From positions 248,001-312,000 of the forward strand of contig NZ_JAADJV010000003.1 in assembly GCF_011684115.1 (NCBI RefSeq): 64,000 nt of DNA, written 5' to 3'. Below, one piece after another: positions 26,745 to 34,953 of this stretch. Every line of letters begins with the position of its first letter. Position 1 is the first letter of the stretch. Both the position numbers and the translations under genes were made by a program. The notes below the pieces were generated by a model. It saw only the letters and a list, made by a program, of their open reading frames with translations, searched no databases and was not told where the DNA came from. Source of the DNA: Rahnella aceris (lineage in GTDB: Bacteria; Pseudomonadota; Gammaproteobacteria; Enterobacterales; Enterobacteriaceae).

Positions 26745-28079
26745 ATCGCTTTTTCCCGTCATTTTCCTTGCGTCACCGCCGTCAAACACCCTGGTGCCGT
26801 TGTGGCTTTTGCGCTGTTACTGGTGGCTGGCTGTGCCTCGACACCGCCAAAATCACTGGTGACGCCGCTGCCGCCAGTGGCGAAGCACCCTCTTCCTGGT
26901 CAACCTGTGCAGAGTCATGAACCCGTGCGCGGCGTCTGGCTGGCGACCGTTTCCCGCCTCGACTGGCCACCGGTTAATTCGGTGAATGCTGGCAGTGCGT
27001 CTTTGCGCATCAGCCAGCAGCAGCAAGCGCTGACTGCCAAGCTGGATAAGCTTAAAAGTCTGGGCATCAATACGGTTTTCTTCCAGGTAAAACCTGACGG
27101 TACTGCGTTCTGGCCTTCAAAAATTTTGCCGTGGTCAGATATGCTGACGGGTAAAATTGGTCAGGATCCGGGTTATGACCCGTTGCAGTTTATGCTCGAT
27201 GAAGCGCACAAGCGCGGGATGAAAGTTCATGCGTGGTTTAACCCTTACCGTGTGTCTGTGAACACCAAACCTTCGACTGTGGCGGAACTGAATCAGACAT
27301 TGCCACTGCACCCTGCCAGCGTGTTTGTGCTGCACCGCGACTGGATCCGAACCTCCGGGGATCGTTTCGTGGTGGACCCTGGTATTCCTGAGGCGCGCGA
27401 CTGGATCACCAGCATCGTGGCGGAAGTGGTGGCGCGTTATCCTGTCGATGGTGTGCAGTTTGATGACTATTTTTATTCCGAATCACCGGGTTCCTCGCTG
27501 GATGACAGCCTGACGTTCCGGAAGTACGGTCAGGGTTACGCTTCTAAAGCCGACTGGCGGCGTCACAATACCCAGATGCTGATTGAGCAGGTTTCACGCA
27601 CCATAAAACAGCTGAAACCGGGTGTGGAATTTGGCGTCAGTCCGGCGGGTGTCTGGCGTAACGTGTCGCATGATCCGGCAGGTTCACAAACTTCCGGCGC
27701 AGCGGCTTACGATGAAGCCTATGCGGATACCCGCCTATGGGTGCAACAAGGTTTGCTCGATTATATTGCACCGCAACTGTACTGGCCATTCTCCCGCAAG
27801 GCGGCGCGTTATGACGTGCTGGCAAACTGGTGGGCAAATGTGGTCAAGCCCACACATACGCGGCTCTACATTGGTGTGGCGTTGTATAAAGTGGGTGAAC
27901 CATCCAAAAATGAACCGGACTGGATGGTCAGCGGCGGCGTGCCGGAGCTGAAGAAACAGCTCGATATGAATGAATCCGTACCGCAAATTAACGGCACGAT
28001 TTTGTTCCGCGAAAACTACCTCAACCAGCCGCAGACGCTGGACGCGGTCCGTTACCTGAAAAGCCGCTGGGGAAGCTGA
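26745..28079 (+). CDS. digH: Divisome glycosyl hydrolase DigH (YddW)
   Basis: DigH is an outer-membrane lipoprotein of the GH10-like (DUF187) family that cuts denuded septal peptidoglycan strands during division. The lipobox L-L-V-A-G-C is followed by the family opening V-R-G-V-W-L-A-T-V-S-R-L-D-W-P-P, then the barrel with F-F-Q-V-K-P-D-G-T-A and D-G-V-Q-F-D-D-Y-F-Y. Nearly the whole mature part parallels E. coli DigH. The start is odd: no ATG is in frame. An ATC at 26745 has CGGAG six bases upstream and gives an N-terminus (A-F-S-R then the signal) aligning with E. coli M-D-I-C-S-R. A TTG at 26676 is the nearest conventional start but has no ribosome binding site. A base error or real AUC start are both possible. 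Confidence 0.9.
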   Translation: MAFSRHFPCVTAVKHPGAVVAFALLLVAGCASTPPKSLVTPLPPVAKHPLPGQPVQSHEPVRGVWLATVSRLDWPPVNSVNAGSASLRISQQQQALTAKLDKLKSLGINTVFFQVKPDGTAFWPSKILPWSDMLTGKIGQDPGYDPLQFMLDEAHKRGMKVHAWFNPYRVSVNTKPSTVAELNQTLPLHPASVFVLHRDWIRTSGDRFVVDPGIPEARDWITSIVAEVVARYPVDGVQFDDYFYSESPGSSLDDSLTFRKYGQGYASKADWRRHNTQMLIEQVSRTIKQLKPGVEFGVSPAGVWRNVSHDPAGSQTSGAAAYDEAYADTRLWVQQGLLDYIAPQLYWPFSRKAARYDVLANWWANVVKPTHTRLYIGVALYKVGEPSKNEPDWMVSGGVPELKKQLDMNESVPQINGTILFRENYLNQPQTLDAVRYLKSRWGS

Positions 28080-28090
28080 AATAAGACAGT

Positions 28091-28129
28091 AAGGCACCGC
28101 CTGAACACGCAGGCGGTGCCTTTTTTTTA
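28091..28129. terminator. Bidirectional terminator, digH / fhuE
   Basis: AAGGCACCGCCTG / CAGGCGGTGCCTT is a perfect 13-pair stem with a six-base loop and eight T on the plus strand. It separates two convergent genes. Confidence 0.9.
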
Positions 28130-28149
28130 TTGCGCGTTAAACCTTCATA

Positions 28150-30360
28150 TCAGAACGTGTAATTTGCGCTGACCGAGACATTGCGCGGTTCACCGTAAAC
28201 GGCGTAATCACTGAGCCACGAGTAGTACGTGCGGTCAAACAGGTTGTTGATGTTGGCCTGCACGGACAGCTGTTTTGTCACCTGATAACGCGTGAACAGG
28301 TCCACCAGCGCGGTACTGCCCTGCGATACACGATGCGTTTCGCCGTCCGGCCCGGTGGCATCCTGGAAGGTGCGGTTCTGCCAGTTTACACCGCCGCCGA
28401 CGGTCAGATCCGGCATCATCGGTAGCTGGTAGCGGCTGAACAATTTCAGCTGGGTCTGCGGCATATTGCTGTTGAGACGGTTGCCGGTTTCGTCTTTCGC
28501 CACATAACGCGTCGCACCAAAGGTCATTTGCAGGTTGTCGGTCACCGCGCCGTTGATCTCAAACTCAGCGCCTTTGCTGACGGTGCCGCTGACCGCGACA
28601 TACGCCTGCTCGCTGGAGCCGTTAACGTAATTGCTGCCATCTTCCTGTGCCACGTTATCCTGTTCGATACGGAATACTGCCATTGTGGCGGTCAGACGAC
28701 CGTCCATCCACGCGGATTTAAGCCCGGTTTCGTAATTTTTCCCGGTGGTTGGGGACAGATAATGGCCGTTGATATCGCGGTCAGTCTGCGGCTGGAAGAT
28801 GGACGTATAACTGGCGTATGCCGACCAGGTGTCGTTGATGTCATACACCAGACCGCCGTATGGCGTGATGTTGTTCTTGCTCATGCTGCCGCTGCTGCCA
28901 TTGGTGCTCCATTGGGTATAACGTGCGCCAACGATCAGCGAAAGCGGATCCGCCAGTGAGAAGCGGGTGGCGAAATAACCGGCTTTCTGGCGGATGACAT
29001 CGTCCGCATTCAGATACCAGTCTCCCCACTCCGGCTCGCTGACATTGCCGTTCCAGCTGTTGCCAAAACTGCCAATTGTGTCGCTGTCGAGAGAACCGTC
29101 TGCGCTGTAAGTCTGGTTGTGCTGGCGGCTGTAACTGACGCCAGCCACCATCTGGTGCTGACGGCCAAACAGTTCAAACGGCCCGGTGGCGTAAGTGTCG
29201 AGGGAATCCACTTTGCGCGTGCCACGGTCTTTACTGCCAAAACCGCTGAGACCAGTGCCCGTCGTGTGATCCGGGAAATCCATCAGATACAGCAATTTAT
29301 CATTAAACGTTTGCTCGCCATGTGTGCCGTTTACACGGAATGTCCAGCCGTTATCAAAGTCATGTTTAACGTTGGCGAACACTTTACGCGACTGAATAGC
29401 ATAATTCGTCCAGTCGGCGGAAGTGTTGGTACTGCGGTCATAATGCGTGCGCGAGCCGTCTGTGTACCAGGTTGGCAGGCCGCCCCAGGTCGGGTTGCCG
29501 GTGTTATTTTCCTGATAATCGTAACCGAGCGACACGGTGGTGTTATCGGTCACATCGGCATCCACCACGCCGTAGAAGAATTTTTTACGCTTGTGATAGC
29601 GATCCAGCCAGCTGTCCTGATCCTGATAACCGGCTACCACGCGCCCGCGCACCGAACCTTCCTGATTCAGCGGGCCGGAAGCATCGAGCACGTAACGCTG
29701 TTTGTTCCAGCTTCCGTAACTGGCGCTGATATCGCCGGTGAATTCTTTGCTGTCGGCGTGTTTACGCACCATGTTGACAGAGGCGGCCGGATTGCCCGCC
29801 CCGGTCATCAGGCCTGTGGCGCCACGCACCACTTCGATGCGGTCATAAATCGCGGTGTCTTCGGCGGCATCACCAAAATTCCAGGTGTCGCTGACGGACG
29901 TTGGAATGTCGTCGTAAGTGTAATTATTGATGTAAAAACCGCGGGAGAAATAGGATACGCGTTCGCTGTCGATGACTTCCGTCGAGATGCCGGTGGTGTT
30001 ATTCAGCACGTCGCCCACCGACTGGAGGTTCTGATCCTGCATGCGCTGTTTGGTGATCACACTGACCGACTGCGGAATATCGCGCGGCGTCAGGTTCATT
30101 TTGGTGCCCGCAGTGGTGGTTTTGACCGCGTAATCCTGCCCGTCGCTGGCAGCGGCGGTCGCCGAACCTTCAATCACCATATCCTGCTGCGAGCCGGATG
30201 CGGCGGTATTCGCGGTGCCTGTCGTCCCACTGCCGGTTTCAGCGGCCTGCGCCGGATTCACCAGAACAAAAATCGCCAGCGCCAGTGTGGAAACCGTAAA
30301 TGTTTTTCTTACCTTTAACGCACCCTGCTGCACGTCATATACCCTGCCATTCAAAGACAT
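28150..30360 (-). CDS. fhuE: Ferric-coprogen/rhodotorulate receptor-like (FhuE family)
   Basis: A TonB-dependent outer-membrane receptor of 736 residues from the ATG at 30360, which has GGGAA at eight bases; an ATG six codons earlier lacks a site. After the signal peptide (to Q-A-A-E near 40) come a TonB-box-like D-M-V-I-E-G, a plug (I-P-Q-S-V-S-V-I-T, V-L-N-N-T-T-G-I, D-R-I-E-V-V-R-G-A-T-G-L-M-T-G-A-G-N-P) and a barrel ending S-A-N-Y-T-F with the terminal phenylalanine. These plug motifs match FhuE-type hydroxamate receptors well. The exact ligand is inferred. A Fur-like sequence lies at 30440-30460. The signal peptide is preceded by an unusually long leader of about 20 residues. Confidence 0.88.
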   Translation of the reverse strand: MSLNGRVYDVQQGALKVRKTFTVSTLALAIFVLVNPAQAAETGSGTTGTANTAASGSQQDMVIEGSATAAASDGQDYAVKTTTAGTKMNLTPRDIPQSVSVITKQRMQDQNLQSVGDVLNNTTGISTEVIDSERVSYFSRGFYINNYTYDDIPTSVSDTWNFGDAAEDTAIYDRIEVVRGATGLMTGAGNPAASVNMVRKHADSKEFTGDISASYGSWNKQRYVLDASGPLNQEGSVRGRVVAGYQDQDSWLDRYHKRKKFFYGVVDADVTDNTTVSLGYDYQENNTGNPTWGGLPTWYTDGSRTHYDRSTNTSADWTNYAIQSRKVFANVKHDFDNGWTFRVNGTHGEQTFNDKLLYLMDFPDHTTGTGLSGFGSKDRGTRKVDSLDTYATGPFELFGRQHQMVAGVSYSRQHNQTYSADGSLDSDTIGSFGNSWNGNVSEPEWGDWYLNADDVIRQKAGYFATRFSLADPLSLIVGARYTQWSTNGSSGSMSKNNITPYGGLVYDINDTWSAYASYTSIFQPQTDRDINGHYLSPTTGKNYETGLKSAWMDGRLTATMAVFRIEQDNVAQEDGSNYVNGSSEQAYVAVSGTVSKGAEFEINGAVTDNLQMTFGATRYVAKDETGNRLNSNMPQTQLKLFSRYQLPMMPDLTVGGGVNWQNRTFQDATGPDGETHRVSQGSTALVDLFTRYQVTKQLSVQANINNLFDRTYYSWLSDYAVYGEPRNVSVSANYTF

Positions 30361-30439
30361 AACACATTCCCATAGCAATTTTTTTAAGGGCGAGTCTGTT
30401 TCTATTTATTGTTTTAACCAGAACAGCTCGAAATGAGAA

Positions 30440-30460
30440 TGTGAATAGTAATTATTAACA
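30440..30460. promoter_or_regulatory. Candidate Fur box upstream of fhuE
   Basis: AATAGTAATTATT (30444-30456) agrees with ten of thirteen positions of GATAATnATTATC, in an AT-rich stretch about 90 bases before the receptor start. Confidence 0.38.
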
Positions 30461-30534
30461 TTAACCCTGTCGCGCAGAGGATTCATCTTAATAAGTAACA
30501 AATTATGAATGCAAAAAATTCAGAGGAAAATAAG

Positions 30535-30562
30535 AACCCGGCGAAGAACTTCACCGGGTTTA
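30535..30562 (-). terminator. Terminator after the M24 peptidase gene
   Basis: On the minus strand AACCCGGTGAAG / CTTCGCCGGGTT pair with one mismatch around a two-base core and are followed by CTTATTTTCC. It lies 19 bases after the stop codon of the M24 gene. Confidence 0.65.
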
Positions 30563-30580
30563 ATGATGAGGAAAATTGCT

Positions 30581-31975
30581 TTACGTCCGCACCAAAGCCC
30601 GCGACTTATCCAGCAGGAAAGGCCGCAGGTAACCGACAGTATTGGAAAGCAGAATCACGTCCTCGGAAAGGCGAATACTCAGCACGTCCGTCAGGTATTT
30701 TTTACGGGTGACCATACGCTGCCAGACCTCCGGGAACTGCGTTTCCAGCTCTTTTCGCAGTGATTCATCTGCCAGCCCTACCGTATCTTCGATGCTGCTG
30801 CCACCATAGCCGGGTAATGACGGAATAATATCAATCTGAAACAACATGCCACTTTCAAACGGGATCACTGAGCCACCGTATACCGGAGAACACAACCACT
30901 CCTCATCTGCAACCAGATGGCCGGGATTGAGATGCCAGTGATAGATGCTCTGTGGCAGCGTTTGCTCAACAAGCTGATAAAGCTCGCCGCCGGTCAGCCC
31001 GATGCGCAGTGCTTCAAGCCAGGTTACTACCGTGTGGTAATAGGGTATCGCGAGCCGCTGCAACCAGTCCGAAACCTCTTCCGGTAATTCATTTTCCGCC
31101 GCCACCACATACGCCGCACGGCTGGTGAGGCCTCCTTTGTATCCGGCGGTGAGCGAAAACTTATCGCCATGCCGGATAGTTTTGTCGGAAGGATACAGAT
31201 TCGCATGGGCGAAACGCTCGCCCGTCGCGGCAATCATAATCACGTTCCCGTGCTGGCCTTCTCCTGCCAGTAACTGACCGATTTCTTTTTCTGATTTGCC
31301 GGGTGCAATCGTATCCAGCGCCGCAAGCACCTGAGTGGAGGCCAGGTTGGCGCCGTATTCATAAAACGCCACTTCATTAGCGGTATTAATCCGCCGCGCA
31401 CCATTTTCTGGCGAGGTAAACAGACCGGTGGCGTTGACCACATCTCCAGCCACGCCCGCGGCCTTTCGGACTGCGTCGAGGACAAACGCGGGCACATCAA
31501 AGGTGGTTTTATCCGTGACAGGGTCACATCTGAACAGTTTCCAGCCTGCAATGCCAACGTGCTGCGCGTCAGCAATACCGGCAGATTTAAGCAAATCGTG
31601 CAGCGGCTGATGATGTTTCATCGGCTGGTTGGGCAGGGAAAACACCGGCGCATGCAGGCAGCGACCCGCGTTGCGCGCATGGGGAACCAGTTTCAGATTT
31701 TCATTCCCCATAACATAAGTCAGTTCACCGGTCGCGCGCACCACCAGCAAGGCTTCTTCAAAGCGCGGGATAAAACCCGCAAGATATTCGAAATTGCCGC
31801 CGTGTTCTTTGTCGGCATAAATCACCAGGCTGTCGAGCTGATGCTGTTGCATCGCGTGAAGGATATGACGCAGGCGTGACGCCATGGTTTCATCGGATAA
31901 TACCGGGGTGGGAATGTGAGGGTAAGTCGCGGGAGCCGGGAGGGTTTTCAGTGAATACTCATGTTCAGCTTTCAT
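30581..31975 (-). CDS. M24-family metallopeptidase (Xaa-Pro peptidase-like)
   Basis: This 464-residue protein has the two-domain layout of Xaa-Pro aminopeptidase/creatinase-type M24 proteins: an N-terminal creatinase-like domain (residues about 30-180) and a C-terminal pita-bread domain. The metal-site region of the latter is visible at N-P-G-H-L-V-A-D-E-E-W and at Y-G-G-S-S-I-E-D-T-V near 410. The classical H-x-x-G-H-x-x-G of active enzymes appears altered, so activity is uncertain. No signal peptide is seen; it is cytoplasmic. It is divergent from the iprA-type regulator at 32110. The substrate is unknown. Confidence 0.82.
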   Translation of the reverse strand: MKAEHEYSLKTLPAPATYPHIPTPVLSDETMASRLRHILHAMQQHQLDSLVIYADKEHGGNFEYLAGFIPRFEEALLVVRATGELTYVMGNENLKLVPHARNAGRCLHAPVFSLPNQPMKHHQPLHDLLKSAGIADAQHVGIAGWKLFRCDPVTDKTTFDVPAFVLDAVRKAAGVAGDVVNATGLFTSPENGARRINTANEVAFYEYGANLASTQVLAALDTIAPGKSEKEIGQLLAGEGQHGNVIMIAATGERFAHANLYPSDKTIRHGDKFSLTAGYKGGLTSRAAYVVAAENELPEEVSDWLQRLAIPYYHTVVTWLEALRIGLTGGELYQLVEQTLPQSIYHWHLNPGHLVADEEWLCSPVYGGSVIPFESGMLFQIDIIPSLPGYGGSSIEDTVGLADESLRKELETQFPEVWQRMVTRKKYLTDVLSIRLSEDVILLSNTVGYLRPFLLDKSRALVRT

Positions 31976-32109
31976 TGCGTGTCCTTTTGCATGGCGGGGG
32001 AAAGAGGATTATGCCCCAAACGGCCTCTTAAGGCCGCATTCACCGGACAGGGAACTCTGCTAAATTTAAGGTAATTCCCTGCTGTTGCTGCCTGACGAGG
32101 TTAATAACG

Positions 32110-32742
32110 ATGGTTACCGAGAGTGATAAGGGCAAAGACCTCAGTCAGGCTACCGCTGAGCTATTTGCCGAACTTATTCCCTATCTCCAGTTCCGTACTG
32201 TCCCCGCGGGCTCGCGCTTCCATCTGTATGAGAGGGGGGAATTTTATTGTTATTTCATTCGCAAAGGCTGGTTTAAAACCTTTCATAACGACGAACCTGT
32301 GCTGATAGGCACGTTGTCAGTGCCGGGCATCATTGGTATTGGCGGTGCGGTGCCCTCAGAGGCCAGAATGTTTATTCAGGCGCAGGATGAATCTGAGATT
32401 GCCGTCTCCACCGTGGCGGAGATGCATGCCCTGATTGATCGTCTGGAGTTGTGGGAGCCAATGGCAAAGCACTTTTTCAGGATGACCAACAATCTCTATG
32501 TCAAAAGCACAATGCTGACGGCACCAACATCCTATGAAATTCTGCGCCACCAGCTCATGGAACTCATGAAAGAACCGCCGGAAATACGCGAAAATATTCC
32601 TGCTGCCCATTACATTCAGCTTAAGACGCACCTTTCACGCAGCACGATCATGAAAGTGCTTTCACAATTGAAACAGGGGGGATATGTGAGGCTCCACAAC
32701 GGTATTCTGAAAGAAGTGATCCGTTTGCCACTGAAATACTGA
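32110..32742 (+). CDS. iprA: IprA/YaiV-family winged-helix regulator
   Basis: A 210-residue protein of the CRP-fold IprA (YaiV) family; in Salmonella IprA lowers resistance to hydrogen peroxide. Residues about 20-110 form a cyclic-nucleotide-binding-like beta barrel (P-Y-L-Q-F-R-T-V-P-A-G-S, then G-I-I-G-I-G-G). The C-terminal 60 residues are a helix-turn-helix with T-H-L-S-R-S-T-I-M-K-V-L-S-Q-L-K as recognition helix. The R-T-V-P-A-G-S and L-S-R-S-T-I-M-K blocks are family hallmarks. GAGG precedes the ATG by nine bases. It is divergent from the M24 peptidase gene and might regulate it. The symbol is by family resemblance. Confidence 0.78.
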   Translation: MVTESDKGKDLSQATAELFAELIPYLQFRTVPAGSRFHLYERGEFYCYFIRKGWFKTFHNDEPVLIGTLSVPGIIGIGGAVPSEARMFIQAQDESEIAVSTVAEMHALIDRLELWEPMAKHFFRMTNNLYVKSTMLTAPTSYEILRHQLMELMKEPPEIRENIPAAHYIQLKTHLSRSTIMKVLSQLKQGGYVRLHNGILKEVIRLPLKY

Positions 32743-32763
32743 GCGTGGTATCAGGGGGGAAGA

Positions 32764-32783
32764 AAGCGTGCCGTTACGCACGC
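32764..32783. terminator. Hairpin between iprA-type gene and yebG
   Basis: AGCGTGC-CGTTAC-GCACGCT is a perfect seven-pair stem between two convergent genes. T-tracts are poor on both sides, so it is a weak terminator at best. Confidence 0.5.
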
Positions 32784-32794
32784 TGTTCTCTCAG

Positions 32795-33190
32795 TTACGC
32801 GGCTTTTACCGCACGGACTTTTTTGGCAGTGGCAGGTTTTTCGGCAACATTTTCTTCGGCAGCATTTTCTTCAGCAGCCACGTTTTCTGCGACCACTTCT
32901 TCTGCTTCTGCTTCTGCTGGCGTTTCAGCAGCGGGCTGGTGTGCGATTTCTGCTTCCGGCAATTTGCTGGTGCGCAGAATATGCTGGACGGTGTCTTTCT
33001 GCTCGGCGAGGTGAAGTGCAATGTTTTCCGCCAGTGCTTCATCCATCCCGATATTGCTCTGTAACAGCCATTCAGTAAAAGCATCCGCCATGTCCAGCAT
33101 CTTGTCGTAAGCGTCTGCTTCTTTCTTATTGGCAAAAGTCATTTTCTCTTCACCTTTTCTGACCACAACAAATTTTGTTTCAACAGCCAT
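32795..33190 (-). CDS. yebG: DNA damage-inducible protein YebG
   Basis: YebG is a small SOS protein of unknown mechanism. The N-terminal 90 residues follow E. coli YebG closely (M-A-V-E-x-K-x-V-V-x-R-x-G-E-E-K-M, K-K-E-A-D-A-Y-D-K-M-L-D near 22-34, L-A-E-Q-K-D near 66, L-P-E-A-E near 80). At 131 residues it is longer than the E. coli protein (96) because of an alanine/glutamate-rich tail of repeated A-E-E-x-A and E-N-V-A units ending in a basic K-K-V-R-A-V-K-A-A. An AAGGAG site and a perfect LexA box precede it. The low-complexity tail is a species-specific addition. Confidence 0.93.
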   Translation of the reverse strand: MAVETKFVVVRKGEEKMTFANKKEADAYDKMLDMADAFTEWLLQSNIGMDEALAENIALHLAEQKDTVQHILRTSKLPEAEIAHQPAAETPAEAEAEEVVAENVAAEENAAEENVAEKPATAKKVRAVKAA

Positions 33191-33205
33191 GATTCGCTCC
33201 TTATA

Positions 33206-33221
33206 CTGTAATTATATACAG
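33206..33221. promoter_or_regulatory. LexA (SOS) box of yebG
   Basis: CTGTAATTATATACAG is a full match to CTGT-N8-ACAG with an AT-rich centre, 16 bases before the yebG start codon. It predicts induction by DNA damage. Confidence 0.88.
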
Positions 33222-33383
33222 CATACCAATAATCAGTGCAGGATACATCATCCGGCCTGATTTTTATAGTGCGGCGCGTCAAAGGCCGGGCACATACCCT
33301 GGCAACTATAACGCGGGTGAATTTCTCAGCGTTAGCCGGTAAGGTAGAAAACGACCTGTTTTCAACGAACTTGTGAGGTTCCC

Positions 33384-33848
33384 GTGACAAACCTGAAAGC
33401 TGTATGCAACTGGACCAAAGACACTTATCTGATCACTACCGATTTTCAAAAACTGGATATTCCGGCAATTCACGCCTACCTGACCCGGTCAAGCTGGGCG
33501 CCGGGCATTGACGAACAGACGGTGCGCGCTGGCGCAGAAAACAGCCTGAACTTCGGGTTGTTCGACGACGGAAAACAGATCGGTTACGCCCGCTTTATCA
33601 CGGACTACGCCACCTTTGCTTACCTGTGTGATGTCTATGTGCTGGAAGATTATCAGGGGAAAAATCTGGGCGCATGGCTGATCGAATGTGTGCAGTCGCA
33701 TCCGGTCACAGCAAAACTTCGCCGGATGGCACTCTTTACTTCTACCGCGCCGTGGTTGTATCAAAAGTTTGGTTACACACCGGTTAACGAACCTGACTAC
33801 ACCTGGGTCATCACCCGGCCAGGAATTTACCTGAACAAAGACGGGTAG
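33384..33848 (+). CDS. GNAT-family N-acetyltransferase
   Basis: A 154-residue GCN5-related acetyltransferase. The acetyl-CoA-binding region reads V-L-E-D-Y-Q-G-K-N-L-G-A-W-L-I near residues 90-104 (the family's Q/R-x-x-G-x-G/A pattern in slightly altered form, with G-K-N-L-G-A), following the central strands F-G-L-F-D-D-G-K-Q-I-G-Y-A-R. The final Y-Q-K-F-G-Y segment near 132 is typical. The start is GTG with GAGG six bases upstream. The closest general group is the small enterobacterial acetyltransferases of unknown substrate. The substrate cannot be read from the sequence. It lies alone between yebG and a convergent LysR gene. Confidence 0.85.
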   Translation: MTNLKAVCNWTKDTYLITTDFQKLDIPAIHAYLTRSSWAPGIDEQTVRAGAENSLNFGLFDDGKQIGYARFITDYATFAYLCDVYVLEDYQGKNLGAWLIECVQSHPVTAKLRRMALFTSTAPWLYQKFGYTPVNEPDYTWVITRPGIYLNKDG

Positions 33849-33963
33849 TTCAGGCTTTCCTGAACGCACGGCTGGAAACAGAAACTGAATTCTGGTCAGG
33901 GTCTTTCGCATTGGTGAACTTATCGCCGTCGGCCTGATGGCGCGGGCCACATTCCGGACCGTT

Positions 33964-34839
33964 CTATATACAGGCAGCGGCTTTGAGATTTTCAGTCACC
34001 ATCCGCACAAAGTTATCGCGAATGACATCTTCATTCCGGGCGTCCCATGCAATCCCCACCTGCCAGCGCGTCGCAGGGCCGGTGAGCGGAAGTATTTTCA
34101 GCTCCGGCGGCGCAATATGCACGACGCTTTCGGGTAGCAACGCCACGCCGATCCCGGCCGCTACCAGTGCGACAATAGTCTGGATATCCTCCGCCAGTTG
34201 AACCGATGAAACATGAAACAGATTCTCCTGTAAAAAACGGTCTGTCTGCGCATTCAGCCCCCCCGCCCGCTCAGTATACAAACGCAGTAACGGACGGTTC
34301 CTGAGCCTTTCACTCATATCCTCGCCGTTATCTTCAGACACCACCAGCACCAGTTTATCCTCAAACAGCGCGTGGTAACTGAGCGGTGCAGGCGGCGGGA
34401 CACGCACAAAACCAATGTGCAGTTCCCCGCGTTGCAGCATGTCGTATTGCTGCGCGGAAGGCAGATCTTCCAGCGTGATATCCACGCCGGGATATGCTGC
34501 GCGGAATTTCGCAATACATTGTGGCGCCAGGATGAAACTCGACAGGCCGAATCCGGCAGCCAGCAGCCCTTCTCCCCCCTTTTCAACCTGGCTGGCATGT
34601 TGCATAAACGCGGCCATTTGTCGCAATACTTTCTCCGCTTCCGGCAAAAGCCGCTGGCCTGCGGCTGTCAGCGCACTGCCTTGTCGTCCGCGGGCAAAAA
34701 GCGCCACGTTCAGCGTCGATTCCAGCAGATTGATCTGTTTGGTGAGTGCCGGTTGTGAAACGGAAAGCGCCTGCGCTGCCTGCGCATAATTCCCTTTTTC
34801 AGCCAGTGTGACAAAAGCCCTGAGCAAACGTGTGTTCAC
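33964..34839 (-). CDS. LysR-type transcriptional regulator
   Basis: A 291-residue LysR regulator. The N-terminal helix-turn-helix reads N-Y-A-Q-A-A-Q-A-L-S-V-S-Q-P-A-L-T-K-Q-I near residues 17-36, followed by the linker helix. The effector-binding domain spans about 90-290. It is transcribed away from the nitrilase gene at 34954 with a 114-base gap, the classical layout in which a LysR protein controls its divergent neighbour. The effector is unknown. Confidence 0.92.
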   Translation of the reverse strand: MNTRLLRAFVTLAEKGNYAQAAQALSVSQPALTKQINLLESTLNVALFARGRQGSALTAAGQRLLPEAEKVLRQMAAFMQHASQVEKGGEGLLAAGFGLSSFILAPQCIAKFRAAYPGVDITLEDLPSAQQYDMLQRGELHIGFVRVPPPAPLSYHALFEDKLVLVVSEDNGEDMSERLRNRPLLRLYTERAGGLNAQTDRFLQENLFHVSSVQLAEDIQTIVALVAAGIGVALLPESVVHIAPPELKILPLTGPATRWQVGIAWDARNEDVIRDNFVRMVTENLKAAACI

Positions 34840-34953
34840 TTTATATATTCCATTGGGTTATCAGATTTGGAAATCATTTCATTATAAAGTTATCAGTCGC
34901 ATTGCTCTAATACCAGCGTCAACCGAAATCCCTGAAGACGTATGGAGAAGATC

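Noticed and set aside
29119..30318. 399-codon open frame antisense to fhuE
   Set aside because: Mirror of the receptor coding sequence, no ribosome binding site or motifs.
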